A program made the translations under genes and the position numbers. Below are positions 1-7,273 of a stretch of 9,342 nucleotides of DNA, piece after piece. Numbering within the stretch: position 1 is the first letter of the stretch; each line of letters opens with the position of its first letter. Source of the stretch: SAR202 cluster bacterium (GTDB lineage: Bacteria > Chloroflexota > Dehalococcoidia > UBA3495); the NCBI GenBank assembly GCA_009392075.1, contig VFHG01000074.1, forward strand, positions 1 to 9,342. Reading direction: 5' to 3'. A model generated the notes under the pieces. That model worked only from the letters and a program-made list of their open reading frames with translations, had not been told where the DNA came from and ran no database searches.

Positions 1-1
1 G

Positions 2-22
2 CTCCCGCCCATCCGGCGGGAG
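2..22. terminator. GC-rich hairpin at left edge, possible terminator of an off-window gene
   Basis: The arms CTCCCGCC (2-9) and GGCGGGAG (15-22) are perfectly complementary around a 5-base loop, giving an 8-bp, almost all-GC stem. No T-run follows on the + strand, and the sequence that would follow on the - strand lies outside the window. It could end transcription of a gene to the left, but a simple structural hairpin fits equally well. Confidence 0.35.
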
Positions 23-214
23 GCAAGACTTGGGCCGGTCTAATTTTAGTGTCACTGAATTTACGGGCCGCATCGGCATACGGATTTATTTGAACCGATG
101 GCTAGGTCGGACCGTACACCGTACATAGGTCAGCTTACATGAGCGTCCGCTCCGGACGATAGACCGGACCTCTGAGGCCCTCTGACAGGCTTCTGAGCCT
201 GCCGATTTCTGCTG

Positions 215-223
215 TGGTAGAAT
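215..223 (+). promoter_or_regulatory. Extended -10 promoter for the moxR operon
   Basis: TGGTAGAAT at 215-223 reads as an extended -10 element: TG, one base, then TAGAAT, which is one mismatch from TATAAT. It lies about 60 bases ahead of the moxR start, a normal leader length. No good -35 box is seen at 16-18 bases upstream, which extended -10 promoters tolerate. The element sits inside a 9-bp inverted repeat (CTGACAGGC at 182-190, GCCTGTCAG at 226-234). Just upstream are three copies of TCTGA starting at 171, 181 and 192, spaced about one helical turn apart, so a regulator may bind here. The call is by motif only. Confidence 0.4.
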
Positions 224-283
224 CTGCCTGTCAGCTATGGGGCCAGTCTTAAACCAGTCTGCAAACAGCGATCGGAGAAGCGG

Positions 284-1237
284 TTGAAAGAGACCCAGTC
301 GGCCACAAGCATAGCCCGGGAAATCGTGGACAACGTTTCCAAGGTTATCGTCGGCAAGCAGCCGGTTATTGAACGGGCGTTAGCCGCCGTGATTGCCCAG
401 GGCCACATTCTCATTGAGGACGTCCCCGGCGTAGGCAAGACCATGCTAGCAAAGAGCATCTCGAGTTCGATCGGGTGCTCCTTCAAGCGTATTCAATTCA
501 CGCCCGACCTCCTGCCCAGCGACATCGTGGGCGTCTCAATCTACAACCAGAGCACCAGAGAATTCCAGTTCAGGCCCGGACCGGTCATGGCCCAGATCGT
601 GCTGGTTGATGAAATAAACCGTGCTACTCCCAAGACCCAGTCTGCATTGCTGGAAGCCATGGAGGAATTGCAGGTGTCGGTTGACGGGGTGACTCGCCCA
701 CTGGAACAGCCTTTCATCGTGATGGCTACCCAGAACCCCATCGAATACGAAGGGACATTCCCATTACCCGAGGCGCAACTTGACCGCTTCTTGATGCGAA
801 TCAGCCTCGGCTACCCCAGCTTCACGGACGAGCTTTCCGTCATCGAGCAACAGGAAAAGACCCACCCCATAGACGAATTGGAAGCCGTAGCCTCTCCGGA
901 AGACGTGATCAAGCTCCAAGAGGCTGCCAAGAACGTCTACGTGGACACGGCTGTACGCGAGTACATCGTGGGCCTGATCGAGGCAACCCGGAACCATGAG
1001 GACGTCTCTCTTGGGGCATCCCCCCGGGCCTCACTTGGCATGTTCCGGGCAGTGCGTGGGATGGCCATATTACGGGACCGCGACTACGTGATTCCGGACG
1101 ATGTGAAAGAGCTGGCCTACGCTGTACTCGCTCATCGGCTGATCCTATCGCCGGCGGCCCGGATGCGGGGCCTGCATACGGGGCAAGTTATCGACGGGCT
1201 TCTCGAGTCCGTGGCCGTGCCCGGCGCCAGCCGGTAG
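284..1237 (+). CDS. MoxR-family AAA+ ATPase
   Basis: This 317-residue protein is an ATPase of the MoxR family (AAA_3 domain plus C-terminal lid), cytoplasmic and thought to act as a chaperone that remodels or activates membrane or periplasmic partners using ATP. Visible motifs are Walker A DVPGVGKT (residues 46-53), Walker B IVLVDEIN (105-112), sensor 1 ATQNP (148-152), the arginine-finger stretch EAQLDRF (163-169) and sensor 2 GASPRAS (244-250). All key residues are intact and the length is typical. The start is TTG at 284, with GGAG at 274-277 six bases before it. The next in-frame ATG codes for residue 55, just after Walker A, so it cannot be the start. The gene leads the set continued by the DUF58 and transglutaminase-like genes, which supports the MoxR assignment over other AAA+ families. 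Confidence 0.95.
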   Translation: MKETQSATSIAREIVDNVSKVIVGKQPVIERALAAVIAQGHILIEDVPGVGKTMLAKSISSSIGCSFKRIQFTPDLLPSDIVGVSIYNQSTREFQFRPGPVMAQIVLVDEINRATPKTQSALLEAMEELQVSVDGVTRPLEQPFIVMATQNPIEYEGTFPLPEAQLDRFLMRISLGYPSFTDELSVIEQQEKTHPIDELEAVASPEDVIKLQEAAKNVYVDTAVREYIVGLIEATRNHEDVSLGASPRASLGMFRAVRGMAILRDRDYVIPDDVKELAYAVLAHRLILSPAARMRGLHTGQVIDGLLESVAVPGASR

Positions 1238-1319
1238 CGGTTTACCGCGCTGATATATTCCATGATCCTCGGAACCCCCTATTCATCATGCCCGGTGGCC
1301 CATTGTCTGAGGACTAGCG

Positions 1320-2570
1320 ATGAATAGACGTTTCATCGGCATGGTCTTGCTGCTCATCGTGGTTGGTTTCTACGCATTGGGCACCGGGTTCGATTTCTTC
1401 TTCAGGTTCCTATACGTTTTATTGCTGGTTACGGTCATCGGGTTCGTGTGGGCTTGGCTCAATCTTCGCGGCATCGACCTCAGAGTGACACGGGACGCCA
1501 ACCGGGGACAGGTGGGCGGCTATCTTGCAGGCCAGGTATCGATCGTAAACCACACGCGGATGCCCAAGTCCTGGCTGGAGGTTGCGGAGGCCACCGGTCC
1601 ATCGGCAAACACCAGCGGCCGGGGACTGGCGCTGGTCCGCGAGCAGGTGCGGAGCTGGCGTATCCGGACCTACCTGGCAAAGAGAGGAGTATTCCGGTCG
1701 GGACAGGTCAGGCTGGTCAGCCAAGACCCATTCGGGGTGTTCCGATTGCGCCGGGACTTCTTGGACCCACATCCTTATATCGTTTTCCCAGCCGTCGAAG
1801 CATTGCCCGACTTGGACGCCCGGTTCGCCGGGCTGCCCAGCGACAGCCGGGCAACGAAACACTGGGAGCAGATCACCACCGATGTATCGTCGATCCGCTC
1901 CTATGTCGAGGGCGACAGCATGCGCCGGATTCATTGGCCCTATACGGCGCGCATGAATGAGTTAATGGTCAAGGAATTTGACATGGGACTGTCGGCGGAG
2001 GCGTGGGTGATGCTGGATATGTTCCAGCTTTCTCACTACGGCGTAGACCTGGACGAGATCAACAACACCGAGGAGTTGTCAGTAACGGTTGCCGCCTCCA
2101 TCGTGGACCGGCTTATGGAACAGTCGATGCCGGTTGGATTGGCGACCAACGGGGACCAAGACCACATCTACCGGCCGGACAGCAGCCCCGAACAGCGCGG
2201 CCGCCTCATGGAAACCCTCTCGGAGGTGCGCGCCTTCGGCCACCGCCCTCTTCAAGAGTTCATCTACGCTGTCCGGCCACATCTGAACCAATATAACGCG
2301 CTGACGCTGGTCACCTCTTCTGTGGAAACCCAGTGGGTGGCTTCCCTGAACGCCCTCCGCCGCCAGGGTGTTGAAGTCTCGGTGGTGTTGGTAGACCGCT
2401 CCAGTTTTGGGTCTCCGACGAACATGTCCGTGCCTTTGGAAGCGCTTAGCGCCAATCTGATCCCGGTTTACATGGTGCGCCAAGGCGACAGCCTGAACGA
2501 AGCCCTGCAGGTGCCGGTCCACGAGATACCAAGGAGTTGGACCGCCGGCGTGGCTGAAGGCGTTGAATGA
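1320..2570 (+). CDS. DUF58 domain membrane protein
   Basis: This 416-residue protein has two predicted N-terminal membrane helices (about residues 5-22 and 28-47), followed by a soluble part. It carries the DUF58 signatures: RGVFRSGQ followed by DPFGVFR (122-142), and the hallmark block IRSYVEGD, MRRIHWP and LMVKEFD (192-221). A von Willebrand A-like fold is expected after this block. The metal-binding DxSxS motif is absent: D233 is followed by F235 and L237. DUF58 proteins have no settled biochemical role, but they are regular partners of MoxR ATPases. ATG at 1320 is preceded by GAGGA (1309-1313) with six bases between. An 82-base gap separates it from moxR with no convincing terminator, so co-transcription is likely. 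Its stop overlaps the next start as ATGA (2567-2570), giving translational coupling. Confidence 0.9.
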   Translation: MNRRFIGMVLLLIVVGFYALGTGFDFFFRFLYVLLLVTVIGFVWAWLNLRGIDLRVTRDANRGQVGGYLAGQVSIVNHTRMPKSWLEVAEATGPSANTSGRGLALVREQVRSWRIRTYLAKRGVFRSGQVRLVSQDPFGVFRLRRDFLDPHPYIVFPAVEALPDLDARFAGLPSDSRATKHWEQITTDVSSIRSYVEGDSMRRIHWPYTARMNELMVKEFDMGLSAEAWVMLDMFQLSHYGVDLDEINNTEELSVTVAASIVDRLMEQSMPVGLATNGDQDHIYRPDSSPEQRGRLMETLSEVRAFGHRPLQEFIYAVRPHLNQYNALTLVTSSVETQWVASLNALRRQGVEVSVVLVDRSSFGSPTNMSVPLEALSANLIPVYMVRQGDSLNEALQVPVHEIPRSWTAGVAEGVE

Positions 2571-5080
2571 CCTCCGAAACTCTGAGCCCCAACAAACCCA
2601 TCCAACAGGGCTGGGACACCGATTTTATCGGGGATAGCATCGCCTGGGTCGAACGCACAATGCGACCTAACGAAGGCTGGATCGCCGCCCTGCTCCTGGT
2701 CCTCAACCTGGTGACTGTTGTCCTATCGGTGGAGCAGGCGAATTGGGTGCCGTCGCCCAATCTTGTAAAGCTGCTCTTCATCGCTATGCTGACCGGACTG
2801 ATTCTGTACCGAATACCAATCTGGTCGTTGGCGCTGGTCCCCGTGGGCCTGGCGGCTGGCCTGGCAATCATTCTGTGGCAGCTGTCATCCTTCACAATTA
2901 ACGGCGCACCCGTGGAAGGGGCCGATGAGGTTGTAAGACGATTGGACCTCTGGTTAGACGCCGCACGTACCGGAAATATCAGCATCGACGCCCTCCCATT
3001 TTCCTTCGCGCTGATGACGGCGACCTGGTTGACCGGGTTCTTGGGCGCCTGGCTGTTCCTTCGCTACAGAAACTTCTGGGGAGTATTCATCTTGGGCGGA
3101 GTAGGTTTGTTGTCCAACCTAACCTTTCTCCCGCCTAACACGGCGGTCCACCTGGCCTTCTATCTGTTCACCGCTTTGCTTTTGATTGCTCGGGTCCAGG
3201 CAATACGACGAAAACACGAGTGGGAAAGGCGTGAGGTCAAGGTGGACGACCACCTGAATGGACTTTCGTTGACCGACAGCCTTGCCATCACAGTGTTTGT
3301 GATCGTAGTGGCATTCATGCTGCCGATGGCGCCCAAATGGGGCGCGGCGAATGACGGCTACGAGTACATGCGCAATCCACTGAAGAACATGGAGGATGAC
3401 TTCAACCGGCTTTTCGCCGGCCTTCCAGCCCGCCGGCCCATCGGGTTTCGAATCTGGGGCAACGTGATGGCGCTGCAAGGGAGTATCTACCCAACCACAA
3501 CTCAGGTCTTATGGGTAGACTCACCTACGGAGATGTACTGGAAGGCGCGGACCTATAGCACCTACAACGGTAAAGGTTGGCTTTCGGACCACACGGTGAC
3601 TGAGCCACTGGGGTACACCCCTGAGTTTACTCAGAGGGGTGTCGATCAGCTGCGTATAGAGGTGAGCTATACAGTTACACCTCTATACGCGTCGAAAAAA
3701 CTGTTCTCGGGCGACCAGGTACGCTTTGTGGACCGTGATGTCATGATAGAAACTCAGGCCCCACCGGTCTTCACGGTTGACCTAGGCACGCTGAAGGATG
3801 GCGGGGCTTTGCCTGATTATTTGGCGGATGTGGGAGACAGGCTGCGCCTCACACTCGAGGTGCACGGCGGTCTTGTCAGCGATCAGGACCTGGCGCTTTC
3901 CCTTCCGCCCCAATTCCGTTTGAATGAAGTAGAAAGGGAAGCCGGCCTGGCGACGCGGGTCCAGTTCATAGAAGCCCTTCCCGTAATACCTGAGGTGCTA
4001 TCGGTCTCCAGTCCCAAAGGCAAATTCAAGACCGGGGATCCCTACGAAGTTACCTCGGCGATCTCATTGGCTGGTCCGGACGAGCTGCGGGCCGCCAGTT
4101 CAGAATACCCAGCTTGGGTCTCCGAACGGTACCTCCAGTTACCCCAGGACCTCCCTTTGCGGGTACGCTCATTGGCCGCCAACGTTGTTGGCTCGATCGA
4201 ATCCCCCTACGGCAAAGCCAAAGCGATCGAGAATTACCTGAGGGGGAACTACCCTTACAATCTCAGAGTGGAGCCACCGCCCTTCGACAAAGATGGGGTG
4301 GACCATTTCCTGTTCACCCTCAAAGAAGGATACAGCGAGTATTTCGGCTCTAGCATGTCGGTTTTGCTTCGGACCGTGGGGGTCCCAGCTAGGCTGGCGG
4401 TAGGTTATACGACCGGAGACCGAATCGGAGACCAAGATGTCTTCGCGGTCACCGACAGCCACAGCCATGCCTGGGTTGAGGTCTATTTCCCTGGGTTTGG
4501 CTGGATTCCTTTTGAACCAACTCCCGGGGAAGCGTTGCCCAGCGTCTACCAGCCAGGGGTGGAACCATTAGAGGTACAACAGGATAGCGAGGCCGACATA
4601 GATCCCTTAGACGAAGAGTGTTTTAACGGTTTGGAAGACTGCTCGAATCCGCAAGAAACGGGGTCGACATTAGGTTTCAACTTCGAACAAAGTGACGATA
4701 AATCAATCATCGGAACCTGGCCATGGGTCGTAAGCGTGCTGGCCGGACTGGCTGCTGTGGGCGGCACTACCCTATTGATTTGGAGAAAGTTCCTTGCGGC
4801 GCCCAAAGACCCGAGGACTGCTTTTAGGCGCCTCACGACTATGGCAAACTTAGCCTTAATGGGGCCGTCGGAGTTTCAGACTCCGTATCAGTTCGGAGAC
4901 CGGTTGCAACAGGCCCTACCGGCCCATAAGACCCCGGTGTCGATAATCGTCGGTTCCTATGTCCGCAACCAGTATGGAAACAGGCGAACCACCGCCAGCG
5001 AGAGCCGCCTATTGGCAGTAGCGTGGCAACGGCTGCGGTTGCGAATGGTGTGGACCGTGTTTAGACGGAGGATCTGGTGA
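2567..5080 (+). CDS. Membrane protein with transglutaminase-like domain, catalytic Cys replaced by Ser
   Basis: This 837-residue protein has the TgpA-type layout: about seven N-terminal membrane helices (near residues 38-56, 66-81, 85-107, 144-166, 170-188, 192-210 and 237-255), a large outside-facing region, a transglutaminase-like core (about 540-655), a linker, one more membrane helix (about 715-740) and a basic cytoplasmic tail resembling DUF4129. The core is recognisable from GYSEYFGSSM, LLRTVGVPARLAVGY, SHAWVEVYF and FEPTPG. In the family the first motif is normally GYCEYFA, with Cys as nucleophile. Here the codon is AGC (Ser590, bases 4334-4336). The His is kept (H634), and the acid position holds Glu650. 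The only cysteines in the whole protein are C685 and C692, in the linker. It may be a non-catalytic or altered-chemistry member. The start overlaps the DUF58 stop. A weak GAAGG (2556-2560) precedes it. Confidence 0.9.
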   Translation: MTSETLSPNKPIQQGWDTDFIGDSIAWVERTMRPNEGWIAALLLVLNLVTVVLSVEQANWVPSPNLVKLLFIAMLTGLILYRIPIWSLALVPVGLAAGLAIILWQLSSFTINGAPVEGADEVVRRLDLWLDAARTGNISIDALPFSFALMTATWLTGFLGAWLFLRYRNFWGVFILGGVGLLSNLTFLPPNTAVHLAFYLFTALLLIARVQAIRRKHEWERREVKVDDHLNGLSLTDSLAITVFVIVVAFMLPMAPKWGAANDGYEYMRNPLKNMEDDFNRLFAGLPARRPIGFRIWGNVMALQGSIYPTTTQVLWVDSPTEMYWKARTYSTYNGKGWLSDHTVTEPLGYTPEFTQRGVDQLRIEVSYTVTPLYASKKLFSGDQVRFVDRDVMIETQAPPVFTVDLGTLKDGGALPDYLADVGDRLRLTLEVHGGLVSDQDLALSLPPQFRLNEVEREAGLATRVQFIEALPVIPEVLSVSSPKGKFKTGDPYEVTSAISLAGPDELRAASSEYPAWVSERYLQLPQDLPLRVRSLAANVVGSIESPYGKAKAIENYLRGNYPYNLRVEPPPFDKDGVDHFLFTLKEGYSEYFGSSMSVLLRTVGVPARLAVGYTTGDRIGDQDVFAVTDSHSHAWVEVYFPGFGWIPFEPTPGEALPSVYQPGVEPLEVQQDSEADIDPLDEECFNGLEDCSNPQETGSTLGFNFEQSDDKSIIGTWPWVVSVLAGLAAVGGTTLLIWRKFLAAPKDPRTAFRRLTTMANLALMGPSEFQTPYQFGDRLQQALPAHKTPVSIIVGSYVRNQYGNRRTTASESRLLAVAWQRLRLRMVWTVFRRRIW

Positions 5081-5105
5081 CCGAGATAAATACCTGGAGG
5101 GTCCG

Positions 5106-5627
5106 TTGAACGGAGATAGATATCATTTGGTCGAATTACCCATGGGCTGGATGGTCCTACTCGGAGGAGAAAACGGGTTGAAACGCGCCTCTTTGAAGCC
5201 CACGCCCCAAGAGGCGATTGAAGACATGGGTATGGACCTAGACGGCGCGGAAGACGACCCCGACGCGTTCACCAAGGTGGTGGAATGTCTGCACCGCTAC
5301 GCCGCAGGGGACAGGACGGCGCTGGACGAAATCGGTCTGGATTTCTCCGGGATAACCCCCTTCTTCAGCGCGGCGTGGAACGCCTGCCGGAGCATCCCCG
5401 CCGGCGAGACTAGGAGTTACGCCTGGTTGGCTGCTGAGGCTGGCAGCCCACTGGCCATGAGGGCCGCCGGGCAAGCCATGGCCCGCAACCGGTTCTCGCT
5501 GATAATTCCATGCCACCGGGTGATTGCCAGCGACGGCGGGCTTGGCGGGTACGGTGGCGGCGGGCTTGGGGTCAAAGCCCGGCTGCTGCAGATGGAGTTG
5601 GGCGAGAACCCGGAATCAGCAAAATGA
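5106..5627 (+). CDS. ogt: Methylated-DNA--protein-cysteine methyltransferase (O6-alkylguanine repair)
   Basis: This 173-residue protein removes alkyl groups from O6-alkylguanine (and O4-alkylthymine) in DNA by transferring them to its own cysteine, a one-use repair reaction in the cytoplasm. The active-site motif IIPCHRVI is at 133-140 with Cys136 as acceptor. RAAGQAMARN (119-128) is the DNA-binding helix with the arginine finger R119 and the conserved Asn128. RSYAWLA (103-109) holds the conserved Tyr105, and GGLGGYGGG (144-152) forms the glycine-rich loop. Length is normal for the Ogt type with a short N-terminal domain, and no AdaA-like part is present. The start is TTG at 5106, with GGAGG at 5096-5100 five bases before it. 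The gap to the transglutaminase-like gene is 25 bases, so it probably rides on the same transcript. No functional link to that trio is known. The symbol is by family resemblance. Confidence 0.93.
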   Translation: MNGDRYHLVELPMGWMVLLGGENGLKRASLKPTPQEAIEDMGMDLDGAEDDPDAFTKVVECLHRYAAGDRTALDEIGLDFSGITPFFSAAWNACRSIPAGETRSYAWLAAEAGSPLAMRAAGQAMARNRFSLIIPCHRVIASDGGLGGYGGGGLGVKARLLQMELGENPESAK

Positions 5628-5650
5628 GGGAGATATCAACGAATCGCACC

Positions 5651-5673
5651 GGTTGCTATACTAGCTCGCAACC
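5651..5673 (+). promoter_or_regulatory. Extended -10 promoter inside an inverted repeat, upstream of the hydrolase gene
   Basis: TGCTATACT (5654-5662) is a strong extended -10 element (TATACT preceded by TGC). It lies in the 73-base gap before the alpha/beta hydrolase, giving an expected start of transcription near 5668-5670. The nearest -35 position (5634-5639, TATCAA) is poor. The -10 is bracketed by a perfect inverted repeat, GGTTGC (5651-5656) and GCAACC (5668-5673), with 11 bases between the arms. Such a repeat placed over the -10 and start site is where a dimeric repressor would be expected to bind. Promoter and operator are both inferred from motif and position. Confidence 0.5.
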
Positions 5674-5700
5674 AATGACAACCGCGTGGGAGGTAGCGAT

Positions 5701-6579
5701 TTGGTAGACGGCCGCGCAGCAGGGTCTCCACCTGAAGAACTTTGGGCTGACATCGGCGATCTCAAGGTCCGGTATCTGGACTGGGGCGGAGAAGGAAAAC
5801 CTCTCTTGGCGCTCCACGGCCTGGCGTCATCTGCCCATTGGTACGACATCGTTGCGCCATTGCTCCGAGATCGCTTCCACATCTATGCCCCCGACCAGCG
5901 CGGGCACGGGCAGACCACTGCAGCCCCGTCCGGCTACGATTGGAAAACTTTGTCTGAAGACTTGGTTGGTCTGCTGGCCCACATCGGACTGGACCAAGTA
6001 GCAGTGATGGGTCACTCCTGGGGCGGTAACGTAGCCACTAATTTCGCGGCTAATTTCCCCGACAGAGTGAGCCGGCTAATCATGATTGACGGCGGCTTTC
6101 TGGACGGACGACTCTTCCCTGGGGCGTCTTGGGAAGCGTTCTCACAACGGGTCCGGCCTAGGGACGTGACCGGCAACCGCGAAGAATTCTTGGAGCGGCT
6201 CCGCAATCAATTAGGCGCGATCTGGAATGAGGAGGTCGAACGAATCGTCCAGACCATGGTCTATGAAGATGAAGACGGGCAGATTCAAGACATCTTGCGC
6301 CCGGAGAATCATGCACAGACGATCCGGGCGATGTGGGACGAACCGGCATCAGTAACCATGCCCAGGATTCTTTGCCCAACGTTGATAGTGCCGGCCGGGC
6401 CGACCCCGGAAAGAGCCGGGACGGAATTCGCCGAGGTCCGCCGCCGGATGGTCGAGGCCGCGGAAAAGGGCCTCAAGAACGGCCGCGTCCACTGGATACC
6501 TGAGACCATTCACGACATTGGCTACCATAAGCCTCAGGAATTGGCGCAGGTAATCGGCGACTTTTTATCTGAAGAATAG
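5701..6579 (+). CDS. Alpha/beta hydrolase
   Basis: This 292-residue, apparently cytoplasmic alpha/beta-hydrolase-fold enzyme (no signal peptide) probably hydrolyses an ester, lactone or similar small substrate, which cannot be named. The oxyanion motif LALHG is at 36-40, DQRGHGQT at 65-72, the nucleophile elbow GHSWGG at 104-109 (Ser106), and the likely catalytic His in ETIHDIG at H271. The usual acid after the next-to-last strand is not evident: that stretch reads VPAGPTPERAG (230-240), without the common Asp. Asp130 in MIDGG after strand 6 is an alternative acid. The start chosen is TTG at 5701, because GGGAGG (5688-5693) lies seven bases before it. A longer GTG start at 5686 would put that ribosome site inside the coding region. 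It has its own promoter and ends 26 bases from the convergent methyltransferase gene. Confidence 0.85.
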   Translation: MVDGRAAGSPPEELWADIGDLKVRYLDWGGEGKPLLALHGLASSAHWYDIVAPLLRDRFHIYAPDQRGHGQTTAAPSGYDWKTLSEDLVGLLAHIGLDQVAVMGHSWGGNVATNFAANFPDRVSRLIMIDGGFLDGRLFPGASWEAFSQRVRPRDVTGNREEFLERLRNQLGAIWNEEVERIVQTMVYEDEDGQIQDILRPENHAQTIRAMWDEPASVTMPRILCPTLIVPAGPTPERAGTEFAEVRRRMVEAAEKGLKNGRVHWIPETIHDIGYHKPQELAQVIGDFLSEE

Positions 6580-6605
6580 ATAACGCGCGGGCGAGGGAGG
6601 AGCCG

Positions 6606-7235
6606 TCATTTGACGCGGTAGGCCCAGATCCGATGCCAGACCTCGGGCTCTCCCTTGGCCATGGGCTGGTACTCTTCGGTCATCTCCGCAAGCTCCCACA
6701 CCCCGGAGTCTTCCATGCCGGTCTGCTGCTGCTGGAACCCGCCCGACTCGTAAGTGTCCACTCTGAGGCTGAACACGATCAGCCCGCCCGGCTTGGTGAT
6801 ACGTGCCAACTCGTCGAACGAATTTGCGGGAGCGTGTCCCTGGGTGAAGACCCCTACGCTGATCACCGCATCAAACTCGTCGGTGACGAAATCCAGAGTT
6901 CCCCCTAAGGCCATCTGGTGGAACGCGTTGTAGAGGTTCTTGCTCTTGGCCTCATCGAGCATACCCTGGGACAGGTCCATAGCCACCAAGTCTTTGTAAC
7001 CCACCCCAGCGAGGCATTCCCCTACCAGGCCAGTCCCGGCGCCGGCGTCCAATATATGGGCCGACTTATCCACATGTTTTACGAACACCGCAGTGGCGTT
7101 TTGGGGAGCGTTCCAGGCGAATTCCGCGGCTAGGTCGCTGTCGTAATCCGCAGCCCACTGGTCGTACCGGCCTTCCAACTCTTTGTCGTTGGTGGCGTCA
7201 TAGACCCATTGGACTCTATTGTGGCTTTCTTGCAT
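6606..7235 (-). CDS. Class I SAM-dependent methyltransferase
   Basis: This 209-residue cytoplasmic methyltransferase has a Rossmann-like SAM fold. SAM-binding motif I is ILDAGAGTGL (61-70), the acidic residue ending strand 2 is Asp87 in VAMDLS, and a motif-IV region lies around DAVISVGVF. The N-terminal pattern YDQWAADYDSDL (24-35) resembles the METTL27/WBSCR27-like group of small-molecule methyltransferases, whose substrates are mostly unknown. No substrate can be assigned. The ATG is preceded on this strand by AGGAG (7245-7249) with nine bases between. It lies 81 bases after the other methyltransferase gene, with a perfect hairpin in the gap, so it is either the distal gene of the panD transcript or weakly expressed by itself. 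No clear terminator follows before the convergent hydrolase gene. Confidence 0.85.
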   Translation of the reverse strand: MQESHNRVQWVYDATNDKELEGRYDQWAADYDSDLAAEFAWNAPQNATAVFVKHVDKSAHILDAGAGTGLVGECLAGVGYKDLVAMDLSQGMLDEAKSKNLYNAFHQMALGGTLDFVTDEFDAVISVGVFTQGHAPANSFDELARITKPGGLIVFSLRVDTYESGGFQQQQTGMEDSGVWELAEMTEEYQPMAKGEPEVWHRIWAYRVK

Positions 7236-7273
7236 GAGGTGACTCTCCTAGTGAGTGCTTGAGGCGGCAACCA

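Noticed and set aside
86..104. TTCAAAT-like tRNA T-loop on the - strand
   Set aside because: The flanking bases do not pair as a T-stem, and no acceptor or anticodon arms can be drawn.
112..125. Tandem CCGTACA CCGTACA
   Set aside because: It has only two copies of 7 bases, with no link to a promoter or other element.
1419..1934. 171-residue antisense open frame within the DUF58 gene
   Set aside because: It is a shadow frame in GC-rich coding DNA. The + strand protein is clearly DUF58. The same applies to 1448-1960 and to 2446-2985 antisense.
5686..5700. GTG 5686 as hydrolase start
   Set aside because: The ribosome site GGGAGG (5688-5693) would fall inside the gene, while TTG 5701 is correctly spaced from it.
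6604..6615. CGTCA-TT-TGACG inverted repeat at the convergent gene ends as a terminator
   Set aside because: The 5-bp arms with a two-base loop overlap a stop codon and lack a T-run. It is too weak.
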